Positions 7,460-16,398 of a stretch of DNA of 55,912 bases are shown here, piece after piece. Positions within the stretch are counted from its first letter, which is position 1. Every line of letters starts with the position of its first letter. Made by a program: the position numbers and the translations under genes. This DNA comes from Acidobacteriota bacterium (GTDB lineage Bacteria > Acidobacteriota > Terriglobia > Bryobacterales > Bryobacteraceae): NCBI GenBank assembly GCA_005808865.1, contig SYKU01000181.1:1-55912 (forward strand), read 5' to 3'. The notes under the pieces are model-generated. The model made no database searches and was not told the origin of the DNA. It saw only the letters and a list, made by a program, of their open reading frames with translations.

Positions 7460-9877
7460 CTATTTTTTGGCTGACGGCTGCTCCACGCCAGCGCCCGCGG
7501 ACGATGCGCGAACCTCGCTTTTCGGTGTGACTTTCAATGCGATCAGTTCCCCCGCAAACGACGATTGCTGCCCCGCCGCCCGGGTTTCAACGTTGCCGGA
7601 AACGACGATGGGCTGATCGATCGGCTTGGCCGATGGCAGAGCTTCCAGGATGAAACTGCGCCGGTCTTCGGTCTCGTTGATAAGCACGCCATTCAGGCCT
7701 ACGTCGAGAATGCGAACGCCCGGCGGCAGGTTCCGGACTTCCACCGGAACGCGCCCGCGGTATTCGTTATTGCGCTTAATGCTGACGTGCACTTCGGCAG
7801 TGCCGCCGGGCTGGAGCGTCACCTGCCTGGTTTCTGCGTGCATCTGGATATCGGACTTCGGCATCAGCGAGATGAGTTTCAGCCTGTCTTCAAGATTCGC
7901 GCGGTGCGTCATCACGCGGCCGCCATAGGTGGCGCGCCCCTCAACCTTGAACTCAGCCGCGCGCGGGAGCGACGCGTTTTCGCGAGCGGCCAGCAGCAGG
8001 GTGGTGGTCACCTGGCCTTCACCAATCACGCCCCTGGTGGCTTCAAGTCCCGGGGGACGATCAAGTATCGAGACGTCGATCGGACCGTCGAAATCGTCCA
8101 TGCGCTGCGCGGTAACGGTAATCGGAATGCGCCCGCCCGCGGGCACATTCGGGTTCCTGGGAGCGACTGCAAGCTGGAAGTCCGGGAGCGCGGGCCGCAT
8201 TGACAGGCGGTAGGCGTAATCTTCGCCGGTCAAGCCGCGCGTGTCGCGGATGCGCAGAACGTACTCGCCCTCGGCGGGAGCCGTGAATCGCAGCCGCGAA
8301 TCGCGCCCGTAGCCGGGACCGCCATCGTCGTTACGATACGTTAACCGCACGAGCGGCAAGCCGTTCGATGCGAATTTCGCCCCGGGCGGATGAATCTGAA
8401 CTTTATAGACAGCCTGGTCCTGGGCGTGGGCTTCGCTGGAGGTATCGAATTGCGCGATGCGCTGTCCGCCGAAAGCCACAAAACGAAAGTCGTCGTCCGG
8501 AGTCCGCGGCAGAGCTTCCACTTGCAGGATCTCACTGCCCGCCATCGCGTAATCGCCCGCGGCGAAACCGGCAGGCGACTGGAGCCGGAGGCCGGGCTGA
8601 ATCGAATCGTGGTCTCGCAAGACGGTATTGGTTTCGATGAGGCACCGCACGGTAGCCCGCTCCACGGGTTTACCCTTCGCGTCAAGCACTTCGATCAACG
8701 AGTCGAGCGGCGAACCCAGGCGCGCCGCGCTGACATCGAACACGAGCCTTTCGCCCTTCCGTGCCTTGAATCGAAAATTCTCCTCCGCCGCGAGCATGCG
8801 CCCGTTGACAATCGCCGGGAGCGCGACTGACTGTGCCGTTTCGACGGAAGCGTTACTGCCGTTCGATAGAATTTCGGGATCGTCGCCGAGCGCCAGCTTG
8901 ACGCGGTTGAAGGCGTGCCCGGCCTTGGTCTCCGGCCGGATGATCTGGGCGCGTTCGTCTTCCGGCGAAGGATCGCCCTTGACGCGCACGTTCGGCGCAT
9001 CCAGGTTGTAACCCTTCAGCGCGACTTCCGACGACTTTCCGCGCGGAACACCCAGCGGAAACGCGGCCAGCGCGATCGGAAACTTCCCGGTCTTGATCCG
9101 GTAAATGTGGTTGCGCCCGCCGCTTTGCTGATAGTCGGAAACGCGGACATAATAGGCGCCGCTCTTTTTGAAATGGTGACCGAACGCAACGGTATCCGTC
9201 TTCCCATCCGCGCCGAACTCGCGCACCGGATTCCGCGCTTCATCGAAGATGGAGATCACGGGTTGGAGCGCCGTGCCCAGCATCGCCGCGCCGTTGTCGA
9301 AAACCAGTTGTTCGCCCGCTTTAACGGAAATTTTGTAGTAGTCCACGTCGCCCGGCTGCGAGATTGAGCCAACCAGGATCGACGGCAGATAGGATTCAAA
9401 GGCATTCTCGGCGGTGTCGTTCGGTTCCCTGTCGGGGCTTTCGCCGTAGTAAGGCTCGACCGCGAAGCGGGCTTCGGGACTGGTGCCGAGCGGCGTTTGC
9501 AACCGCATCGAAACGGTGCTGACCTGAGCCTCCGGACTGATATCGAGTTCGACCGTCACCTGATTCCGCATAGGCAGCGGGCCAAGGTCAACTGTCGAAA
9601 GAGTGCCGTTGCTGCCGAGGCGTATGTCCGGGAGGTCCGGCAGTTCCTTCACGCGCAGGATCTTCGCCTTGATTCCGGGCTCGCTGAAGTAGATGGCGCT
9701 CGCACCGGCAAGGTTGAACCCTTCGACGGTCATTTCGACCGTCGCGCCGCGCGAAACACCAAGCGGCGAGACCGCATTGATGGTGGGCGGCGTAGTTCGA
9801 TTTCCCGTCGGCCAATCGATGGGCTGCTGCCCACAGAGGGTTGCAGCCGCGAGAGCAAAGATCCAGGTTTGTTTCAT
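7460..9877 (-). CDS. Secreted PPC-domain protein of the DUF1501/PSCyt cluster
   Basis: The 805-residue protein has a signal peptide (MKQTWIFALAAATLCG then QQP). An IPT/Ig-like opening follows (PTINAVSPLGVSRGATVEMTVEGFNLAGA shape, first about 120 residues). Then come pre-peptidase C-terminal (PPC) beta-sandwich modules recognisable by EPNDTAENA, GDVDYYKISVKAGEQLVFD and SGAYYVRVSDY, with further copies in the middle (RFKARKGERLVFDVSA, GEYVLRIRDTRG). The C-terminal part is Ig-like. No catalytic motif is visible. Such proteins accompany planctomycete-type cytochrome and DUF1501 genes and are thought to be extracytoplasmic binding or scaffold proteins. It follows the cytochrome-WD40 gene by 19 nt. 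Confidence 0.85.
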   Translation of the reverse strand: MKQTWIFALAAATLCGQQPIDWPTGNRTTPPTINAVSPLGVSRGATVEMTVEGFNLAGASAIYFSEPGIKAKILRVKELPDLPDIRLGSNGTLSTVDLGPLPMRNQVTVELDISPEAQVSTVSMRLQTPLGTSPEARFAVEPYYGESPDREPNDTAENAFESYLPSILVGSISQPGDVDYYKISVKAGEQLVFDNGAAMLGTALQPVISIFDEARNPVREFGADGKTDTVAFGHHFKKSGAYYVRVSDYQQSGGRNHIYRIKTGKFPIALAAFPLGVPRGKSSEVALKGYNLDAPNVRVKGDPSPEDERAQIIRPETKAGHAFNRVKLALGDDPEILSNGSNASVETAQSVALPAIVNGRMLAAEENFRFKARKGERLVFDVSAARLGSPLDSLIEVLDAKGKPVERATVRCLIETNTVLRDHDSIQPGLRLQSPAGFAAGDYAMAGSEILQVEALPRTPDDDFRFVAFGGQRIAQFDTSSEAHAQDQAVYKVQIHPPGAKFASNGLPLVRLTYRNDDGGPGYGRDSRLRFTAPAEGEYVLRIRDTRGLTGEDYAYRLSMRPALPDFQLAVAPRNPNVPAGGRIPITVTAQRMDDFDGPIDVSILDRPPGLEATRGVIGEGQVTTTLLLAARENASLPRAAEFKVEGRATYGGRVMTHRANLEDRLKLISLMPKSDIQMHAETRQVTLQPGGTAEVHVSIKRNNEYRGRVPVEVRNLPPGVRILDVGLNGVLINETEDRRSFILEALPSAKPIDQPIVVSGNVETRAAGQQSSFAGELIALKVTPKSEVRASSAGAGVEQPSAKK

Positions 9878-9896
9878 GTTCGTGCCTCTTTACACG

Positions 9897-11144
9897 CTAG
9901 TTCAATATTGCGAGCGAACCGTCGTAGCGTCCGGCTGCGAAACTTTTTCCATCCGGGGAATACGCGAGCGACAGCACCCAATCCGGCTGTTTTGCGAACG
10001 CCTTCACTTCCGTCAGATCGTCCGCCTTGAAAATCTTCAGCGTTCTGTCCGCCGCCGTCGAAACCAGATACTTCCCGTCCGGCGACCATGCAAGTTTGAG
10101 GATCGCATCCTCGTGCGCAATCAGTGACTGCACCATTGTCCCGCTCTTCTCGCCGAGCGACCAGATCCGAATCGACTTGTCGAGCCCGGCGGCCGCCACC
10201 TTCGTTCCGGTGGGGTCGAGCGCGAGCGTGTTCAATCCGTCGAGAGCTTCGGACATGGTGAAGAGCCGCTCTCCAGTTCCGGTATCCCATACTTTCACGG
10301 TGCGATCCGCGGCCGCCGAAACCAGGCGTTTACCGTCCGGGACAAACGCCAGTGCGTAGACCGCATCGATGTGATCCTTCAACGTCCGAATCTCTTTGCC
10401 GGTCGCGGCGTTCCAGAATTTGATCAGCTTGTCGTAGCTCGCGGTGGCGATGGTTTTGCCGTCCGGCGCGAAAGCAACGGCGTAGATGCAATCTGAGTGG
10501 CCGTCGATGGTGAGGGTCTGAGCGCGCTTCTCGACGTCCCAGATCTTCACCTCTCCAGCGCGCCCCGGCAGACCGCCGGCCGCAGCCAGCCACCTGCCAT
10601 CGGGCGAAAACGCCAAGGCGCGCACCGCTTCCGCGTGTCCTGTAAGCGCAGCGGCCGTCTTGCCGGAGGCATCGGCCAGCACGACTTCTTTATATCTTCC
10701 GAGCGCGAGCAGATTGCCATCGGGACGCCACGCAACCGCGCCGATCTGCGCTTTCACCGGTACACGCGGTTTGATATCGGGAAGTGAGGCGCGCGCAGTC
10801 GCTTCCTCGCCGGGTTTCGGCGGGTTCGCACCCGCGTCGATCCACTTGCGAATGATTTCAATCTCGCCGGCCGAGAGCGGCTTGCCGCTCAGGGGCATGA
10901 CGGGCGCGGCTTTTCCGACGAGCATCAGGTACATGCGGCTTTCTCCGCTCTTTCCCGGAACGAATGCTTCGCCGTGGCCGCCGCCCTTGCGCATCCCTTC
11001 AAACGTTTCGAGGTCGAGCCCCCCCATCCGCGATTTTCCGGCGTGGCAGCCCAGACAATTCGAGGCGAGAATCGGCCGGACGTCCTTGAATTCCTGGGCA
11101 TGGAGGATAGCCCCGGCGGCGATTGTGAGAACGGCGATGCGCAT
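9897..11144 (-). CDS. Planctomycete-type c-type cytochrome fused to WD40 propeller, exported
   Basis: Starting at ATG 11144 gives a clean signal peptide (MRIAVLTIAAGAILHAQ), whereas the upstream in-frame codon at 11186 does not. A covalent heme site, CLGCH at residues 30-34, lies in a PSCyt1-like domain ending near ADAGANPPKPG-type sequence at about 120. From about residue 135 there are WD40 repeats (ALAFSPDGRWLAAAGG, AVAFAPDGKTIATASYDKLIKFW, ALAFVPDGKRLVSAAADRTVKVW, KLAWSPDGKYLVSTAADRTLKIF). The product, 415 residues, is periplasmic or secreted. The stop of the DUF1549/1553 gene and this start share one base (TGATG), so translation is coupled. The heme suggests redox or sensing, and the propeller protein-protein binding; the partner is inferred to be a neighbour in the operon. 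Confidence 0.92.
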   Translation of the reverse strand: MRIAVLTIAAGAILHAQEFKDVRPILASNCLGCHAGKSRMGGLDLETFEGMRKGGGHGEAFVPGKSGESRMYLMLVGKAAPVMPLSGKPLSAGEIEIIRKWIDAGANPPKPGEEATARASLPDIKPRVPVKAQIGAVAWRPDGNLLALGRYKEVVLADASGKTAAALTGHAEAVRALAFSPDGRWLAAAGGLPGRAGEVKIWDVEKRAQTLTIDGHSDCIYAVAFAPDGKTIATASYDKLIKFWNAATGKEIRTLKDHIDAVYALAFVPDGKRLVSAAADRTVKVWDTGTGERLFTMSEALDGLNTLALDPTGTKVAAAGLDKSIRIWSLGEKSGTMVQSLIAHEDAILKLAWSPDGKYLVSTAADRTLKIFKADDLTEVKAFAKQPDWVLSLAYSPDGKSFAAGRYDGSLAILN

Positions 11145-13582
11145 CAGTAGTTGAAGAGAAATTCCTTGCTCGTGAGCAGGGCCCACATCATATCTTCAAG
11201 AGCCTGCCGCCGCGTGTCCCGCTGGCTTTCGGTGGAACCGGTTGCCACGCGGCTCTTCTTCAACTCCGCGAGCATCGGCTCTTTCTCCGCGTCGCCAGGA
11301 TAGCGGCTGTAAGCTGAAAGGAACAGATGATCGAGCGTCCGCGAATCGGACAACCCCAGCTTCAGCGCGAGCGCGGCATAGCCATCCGGAGCGCTCAGCT
11401 TCTTGTTCAGCGTGTCTCCGTTGATGACGTGCAGGGCCTGCGTGATGTTCGGCTCGCTTGACCGTTCGGCGGCATCGCAAATCACCCGATTCGGCCTTCC
11501 GAACGACGCCAGAAACTCCGACTTCACTTGTGTATCGGGCAACTGCAATGCGCGCGTCCCGGCCGGAAAGCCGGGGAACCGCGTCGCCACGCCCGTCACC
11601 TGCGACATGGTATCGAGCAATACTTCCGCGGGCAGCCGCTTCACGATGTACTTGGAGTAATACTTGTTGTCGTTCTGATTCGTCGCGTTCGCCTCGGAGG
11701 CAAGCTGATACGCGCCCGAGTTCATGATGTTCCGGATCAGCCGCTTCACGTCGAAGCCGTTCGACGAGAAATCCTTCGCGAGCGCCGAGAACAGATCTTC
11801 GTTCGACGCCGGATTCGTCGCACGGACGTCGTCCACCGGGTCCACCAGACCGCGACCCATAAAATTCGCCCACACGCGGTTGACCAGCGCCCGGGAGAAA
11901 TACGCATTGTCCGGACTCGTAAGCCATTTGGCGAAATGCGCACGGCGGTCGGAGGTGGAATCGAGATCCATCGGAATGCCGTCGAGCGGCGTGGGCGGGA
12001 GCGGCTTCAGCAGCCGCGGATGGTTGACGTCACCGGCGGCCTTGGCGAAGACGATAGAATCACCGGCTTCGCTTCCGTTCTTGATACCGATGCGCGAGAA
12101 CAGATTCGCCATCTGGTAATACTGCTTCTGCGTCCACTTTTCGAGAGGATGATTGTGGCAGCGCGCACAAGTGATGCGCTGTCCGAGAAAGGCCAGCGTC
12201 GCGTTCTCACTCAGGTCGATCGGATCTTTGTGCAGGACGAAGTAGTTGAGCGCGCCCATCTGCTTCGAATTCCCGGATGCGGTGAAAATTTCGCGAGCGA
12301 ACTGGTCCCACGGCTTGTTCTGCTTTACGCCGTCGCGAATCCAATTGTAGAAGGACCACATCGCGTTCGGCCGCAAGCGGCGGCTCGAGACGAGCATCAG
12401 GTCGGACCACTTGTAGCTCCAATAATCCACGTACTCATCGCGCTCAAGGAGGCTATCCACCAGCTTCGCGCGCTTGTCCGCGCGCTTGTCCGCGAGGAAC
12501 GATTCCACCTCTTCCGCGGTCGGCAGTATTCCGGCCGCATCGAGAAACGCCCGCCGGATGAACGTGGAATCGGCCGCACGGGAAGAGGGCGCGATGTTGA
12601 GAGTCTTCCACTTCGCGAGCGTCAGATCGTCGATGAAGTTGCGCCGCTCGAACTTCGAATACGCATCGGCCGAAACAGCGCCCGCGAAAGGCACGCTCAC
12701 CCGCGAATAGAGGACGCGGCTCGAATAATAGAGAGTTATCGCGGCCTCGCCGCTGCCGTTCATCTTGACATGGCCCAAGTCGTCCACACCCGCTACGCCT
12801 TCGTCGCTTGTAGCGAACTTCACCCACCGCGTGACGTCCTGAACCTGGCCATCGGAGTACTTTGCCCGCACCACCAACTGTTGTTCGCCGCCCGGCGCGA
12901 GTGTGGCGTTCGCGGGAAACACTTCGAGGCCGGTAATCTGCGTGTCCTTGTCGGAGGGCGGTGGCGTTCCAGACGCGATCCATTCGGCGAGCACGCGATA
13001 TTCGAGCGAATCCGTATCGAAGCGTTTGCCGCCGCCGTGCGGGGCCGCGCCTGCCGGTTTGAGAAGCATCAGGCTGCTCGACGGCTCGGCGAGCGAAACA
13101 CGGCGCCCGTTCGCCTGGCGCGTAAGCGTGTCGAAATCCACCTCTGGATCGTATCCGCGCAGCGTGAGCTTGAAACCGTTCTTGCCGGCGAGCGCTCCGT
13201 GGCAGGCGCCCTGATTACAGCCGGCCTTCGTCAGGACGGGAATTACATGATTCCGAAAACTCCAGGTAAAGGGCGACTGCGCTCCTTTCACCCGGACGGT
13301 GGCGGATGCCGACGCACCGTTCGCCGTGGCAGTGATGGTGACCTGCCCGTCGGCGACCGGCCGCAAGAGACCGGAGGCATCCACACTCGCCACTTTCGGA
13401 TTCGACGAGGACCATTTCGCATTACGCGTCCAGTCCTCCTGATGGCTATCGACGGTGGCCTCGGCCAGCAGTTGATGGAGCGCTTCGGGCCCGGTGAGAT
13501 CCACCTGCGGCGGAAGAATCGAGAGGCTTGGAGCGGCAAGCGCAATGCCACCGAGCGCCAATACAATAAGTGTCGGCTTCAT
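11144..13582 (-). CDS. Exported DUF1549/DUF1553 (planctomycete-type cytochrome) protein with Ig-like domains
   Basis: The 812-residue protein begins with a signal peptide (MKPTLIVLALGGIALA). A BIG2-like Ig domain follows (residues about 25-98), then a cytochrome-like segment with CNQGACH at 122-128, a CX4CH variant of the heme motif. A second BIG2-like domain spans about 215-300 (LEVFPANATLAPGGEQQLVVRAKY). The DUF1549 domain contains a canonical CARCH near residue 475 followed by NHPLEKW, and the C-terminal DUF1553 domain starts near SRALVNRVWANFMGRG. This architecture is typical of Planctomycetes and Acidobacteria, always next to a DUF1501 gene as here. The function is not established; a role in extracellular polysaccharide breakdown is commonly inferred. 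It is 12 nt downstream of the DUF1501 gene. Confidence 0.93.
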   Translation of the reverse strand: MKPTLIVLALGGIALAAPSLSILPPQVDLTGPEALHQLLAEATVDSHQEDWTRNAKWSSSNPKVASVDASGLLRPVADGQVTITATANGASASATVRVKGAQSPFTWSFRNHVIPVLTKAGCNQGACHGALAGKNGFKLTLRGYDPEVDFDTLTRQANGRRVSLAEPSSSLMLLKPAGAAPHGGGKRFDTDSLEYRVLAEWIASGTPPPSDKDTQITGLEVFPANATLAPGGEQQLVVRAKYSDGQVQDVTRWVKFATSDEGVAGVDDLGHVKMNGSGEAAITLYYSSRVLYSRVSVPFAGAVSADAYSKFERRNFIDDLTLAKWKTLNIAPSSRAADSTFIRRAFLDAAGILPTAEEVESFLADKRADKRAKLVDSLLERDEYVDYWSYKWSDLMLVSSRRLRPNAMWSFYNWIRDGVKQNKPWDQFAREIFTASGNSKQMGALNYFVLHKDPIDLSENATLAFLGQRITCARCHNHPLEKWTQKQYYQMANLFSRIGIKNGSEAGDSIVFAKAAGDVNHPRLLKPLPPTPLDGIPMDLDSTSDRRAHFAKWLTSPDNAYFSRALVNRVWANFMGRGLVDPVDDVRATNPASNEDLFSALAKDFSSNGFDVKRLIRNIMNSGAYQLASEANATNQNDNKYYSKYIVKRLPAEVLLDTMSQVTGVATRFPGFPAGTRALQLPDTQVKSEFLASFGRPNRVICDAAERSSEPNITQALHVINGDTLNKKLSAPDGYAALALKLGLSDSRTLDHLFLSAYSRYPGDAEKEPMLAELKKSRVATGSTESQRDTRRQALEDMMWALLTSKEFLFNY

Positions 13583-13594
13583 GGAAATCCAGCG

Positions 13595-14977
13595 TCAGCT
13601 ATACAGTTCACGAATCGGCTCGACGCCGGACTCGACCAGCGGAATCGGACGTCCCTGCGCACCGGGCAATTCGAAATTCATCGGCAGTCCCAGACCGTGA
13701 TAGACGGTCGCAGCCACTTGCGCGGGCGTGACGGGACGGTCCTTCGGAAGAGCGCCGATCTCGTCGGAGGCGCCGATCACCTGGCCGCCCTTAATCCCGC
13801 CGCCGGCCATCGACATGGTCCAGCACTGCGGCCAGTGGTCCCGTCCGCCGGCCGGGTTGATCTTCGGGGTGCGTCCGAACTCGCCGGTCGCAACCACCAT
13901 CGTGTCACCGAGAAGGCGGCGATCCTGCAAATCCTCAAGCAGCGAACTGTAGGCCATGTCGAACATTGGCCCCACCAGATCGCGATAACAACTGATCGGG
14001 CTGAAGGGCTTCGATCCGTGAATATCCCACGTGATCTCGTCGAAAACGGTTTCAAACATGTTGACCGTGACGAAGCGCACACCGGCTTCGATCAGGCGGC
14101 GGGCGAGCAGGCAACTCTGCCCAAAGCGGTTGAGCCCGTATTTTTCGCGAACCTTCTCCGGCTCACGCGAAAGCTCGAAGGCCTCGCGCGCCTTTTGCGA
14201 GGACATCAGCGTGTAGGCCTGATGGAAAGTGGAATCGAGCAGCCGGGCGTCGGCGGAAGTTTCAAATTTGCTTACGGTCCTGTCCACCATCTCGCGCCAG
14301 TTCTTACGGCGATCGACGCGCAATGCGGAGAGGTAATCGGGCGGCAGCATGTCCGGCACTCTGAAGTTCGGGTCGGACGGGTCCGCGTTCAGAACGAACG
14401 GGTCGAACTGCTTGCCGAGGAAACCGGCGTTCTGCCCATGCGGCATGTTGCCGCCGGTGTTCCCGATTGGACGCGGCAGCAGCACGTGCGGCGGAACATC
14501 GCCCTTCGGCCCGCGCACCTTGCCGAGCACGCAGCCCATGTGCGGATGTTCGATCCCGCCCTGGAAAAGGCGTCCGGTCTGCATCATCTGGTGCCCGGTG
14601 TCGTGAACGGCCGCGGCGGTGTGGTACACGCTGCGGATGAGCGCGAACTTATCCGCGTGCTTCGCCATGCGGGGGAAATTTTCGGAGATCTCAATGCCGG
14701 AAACGTTCGTCCTGATGGGCTTGTACGGTCCGCGAATTTCGGCCGGCGCGTTCGGCTTCATGTCCCATGTGTCGAGCTGCGAGGGACCGCCGACGAGAAA
14801 GAGCATGATGCAGTTTGTCTCTTTGGGGGAGATCTCCTGCTTCGCGGCCAGCGCCTTGGCTGCGAAGAATTGCGGCAGCCCGAGACCCAGAAGGGGAAGA
14901 GATCCGGCGTGCAGAAAATCGCGGCGTCGCAGGCCGTCACAGAACTCAACCGGTTTGTCGGCATCGAGTCGAATCAT
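13595..14977 (-). CDS. DUF1501 protein, Tat-exported
   Basis: The 460-residue protein carries a twin-arginine signal (LRRRDFLHAG, residues about 16-25, then a Leu-rich stretch ending AKALAAK). The remainder is the DUF1501 fold, distantly related to sulfatases and alkaline phosphatases, with the phrases NCIMLFLVGGPSQLDTWD, GHQMMQTGR, VVATGEFGRTPKIN and GRDHWPQ. DUF1501 proteins are invariably paired with DUF1549/1553 proteins; their substrate is unknown. It is the first gene of the minus-strand operon. An AAGGAG ribosome site lies 10 nt before the ATG, and a promoter candidate lies about 40-70 nt upstream. Confidence 0.93.
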   Translation of the reverse strand: MIRLDADKPVEFCDGLRRRDFLHAGSLPLLGLGLPQFFAAKALAAKQEISPKETNCIMLFLVGGPSQLDTWDMKPNAPAEIRGPYKPIRTNVSGIEISENFPRMAKHADKFALIRSVYHTAAAVHDTGHQMMQTGRLFQGGIEHPHMGCVLGKVRGPKGDVPPHVLLPRPIGNTGGNMPHGQNAGFLGKQFDPFVLNADPSDPNFRVPDMLPPDYLSALRVDRRKNWREMVDRTVSKFETSADARLLDSTFHQAYTLMSSQKAREAFELSREPEKVREKYGLNRFGQSCLLARRLIEAGVRFVTVNMFETVFDEITWDIHGSKPFSPISCYRDLVGPMFDMAYSSLLEDLQDRRLLGDTMVVATGEFGRTPKINPAGGRDHWPQCWTMSMAGGGIKGGQVIGASDEIGALPKDRPVTPAQVAATVYHGLGLPMNFELPGAQGRPIPLVESGVEPIRELYS

Positions 14978-15016
14978 GAGCGTAATACTCCTTATCCAGA
15001 TTCAGAGGCTGAGCTG

Positions 15017-15045
15017 ATTCTAACCAATTGGATAGGTTAGTGCAA
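15017..15045 (-). promoter_or_regulatory. Candidate sigma-70 promoter and overlapping inverted repeat of the DUF1501 operon
   Basis: On the minus strand, TTGCAC (15045-15040) and TAGAAT (15022-15017) are spaced by exactly 17 nt. The -10 matches consensus at five of six positions, the -35 only at three. The start codon is 40 nt downstream, with AAGGAG between. The spacer itself lies within an inverted repeat, CTAACC/GGTTAG arms at 15020-15025 and 15035-15040, which could be a repressor site. Assigned by eye only. Confidence 0.45.
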
Positions 15046-15156
15046 ACTCAATGCGCGATAAGGGTTGGCCGCTACGCGACATCAGGATCAGACCCGAGGT
15101 ATTCCGGAAATGGCGCGCCTAAACATCTGAGCCAGGGCTGCGCCCGGCCTTGCGTT

Positions 15157-16398
15157 CTACTTCACGCCTTCGAACTTTACGCTATGGTCCGAGGTCACCG
15201 CCCAGGTCTCCGCGGGCGAATCGGTCCGGAAGTATGACCACGGACCGGGAATCCACGGATAGCGATCCACGATGGATTCGTCGACGTCAATGCCCAACCC
15301 CGCTCCTCGCGGGACTATGAGATCTCCGTTTTCAATCGTGAGCGGTTCCTTCAGGATTTCCGCCGCCAGCGGAAATTCGTACATGCTGCGAAGCGTGGGC
15401 GTCGAGTAGATGGGATACTCCAGCCACTCGACAACGGTGTCCGGCCAGCAGACGCCCAGGTGCGCGGCCGCCAGGACTTCGAGCGCAGTCCCCCAGCTAT
15501 GGAAAGCGAAGCGCTGTCCGTGGCGGGCGATAGCGCTAAACAGGCGACGCGCCATCGCGAATCCGCCCTGGCAGCAGACGTCCATCTGAACGTAGTCAAC
15601 GCTGCCGCTCCCGATCAGATCGAGAAAGCGGTCTTCGTTGGGTTCATGTTCGCCGCTCGCAAGCGGCACGAGGTCTCTTTCCTTCAGGCGGATATAGGCT
15701 TCGTGATCGTCGGGCGGCATCGGTTCCTCAAGCCAGGCGATGCCGAATCGCCCCATTTCGCCCGCGAGGCGCTCCACCGTCTCGTAGCTGTAGCTGTTGT
15801 CGCCCATACGCCACCAGCTATGGGCGTCCACCATCAGATCGACATCCGGTCCTACCGCTTCGCGCATGAGGCGGACTGCTTCAAGATCGGCGTCCGGCCC
15901 GAGCGCGGGGCGCATTTTATAACCGCGGTAGCCAAGAGCGGCAATGGCGGCGGCCTCCTCGGCGTAGCCTGCGGGCGACTGATACATGCCCGCGCTTCCG
16001 TAGAGGCGGATACGGTCGCGAACGCGTCCCCCTAGCAGTTCAGAAATGGGAACGCCGTGGGCCTTCGCCACCAGGTCGTACAGTGCGACTTCAACGGCAC
16101 AGTACAGCTTGGCGACTTCCCCATCCCGGCCCGGGCCCTGCATGAACTGGACGCGGAGCGCATCCGGATCGCTGAGCGTCCGGCCTTCGAGAAAAGGCGC
16201 GATAACGGTCTGAACTGTCTGGTGCGCCTTCTCGCCGGCCGCGCCCGGCGCGTACCCGGCAAGACCATTCGACGTTTCAATCCGCGTGAACATGGCGTCG
16301 CGCTTCAGGATGGTCCGCTCACCGCCATGGAAGGGGAGTTTGATGGGTTCGGCGAACGGATACGACAGCAGAAATGACTGAACTTTGGCGATTTTCAT
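15157..16398 (-). CDS. Mandelate racemase/muconate lactonizing enzyme family protein (enolase superfamily)
   Basis: A 413-residue two-domain enolase-superfamily enzyme that abstracts a proton alpha to a carboxylate, typically dehydrating sugar acids. Visible catalytic elements: Lys in GYKMRPALG (KxR rather than KxK), metal ligands Asp in MVDAHSWW, Glu in AWLEEPMP, Glu in ASGEHEP, and the C-terminal base His in FAFHSWGT. The N-terminal capping domain is complete. The order Lys...His is that of the mandelate racemase subgroup. The stop of the SmpA-like gene overlaps this start by 4 nt. A sugar-acid dehydratase role, for example feeding the UxaA-type pathway, is inference. Confidence 0.92.
   Translation of the reverse strand: MKIAKVQSFLLSYPFAEPIKLPFHGGERTILKRDAMFTRIETSNGLAGYAPGAAGEKAHQTVQTVIAPFLEGRTLSDPDALRVQFMQGPGRDGEVAKLYCAVEVALYDLVAKAHGVPISELLGGRVRDRIRLYGSAGMYQSPAGYAEEAAAIAALGYRGYKMRPALGPDADLEAVRLMREAVGPDVDLMVDAHSWWRMGDNSYSYETVERLAGEMGRFGIAWLEEPMPPDDHEAYIRLKERDLVPLASGEHEPNEDRFLDLIGSGSVDYVQMDVCCQGGFAMARRLFSAIARHGQRFAFHSWGTALEVLAAAHLGVCWPDTVVEWLEYPIYSTPTLRSMYEFPLAAEILKEPLTIENGDLIVPRGAGLGIDVDESIVDRYPWIPGPWSYFRTDSPAETWAVTSDHSVKFEGVK

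Noticed and set aside
11528-15040. Plus-strand open frame of 1170 codons
   Set aside because: It lies antisense to the DUF1549/1553 and DUF1501 genes and shows the Arg/His-rich composition of a GC-rich shadow frame.
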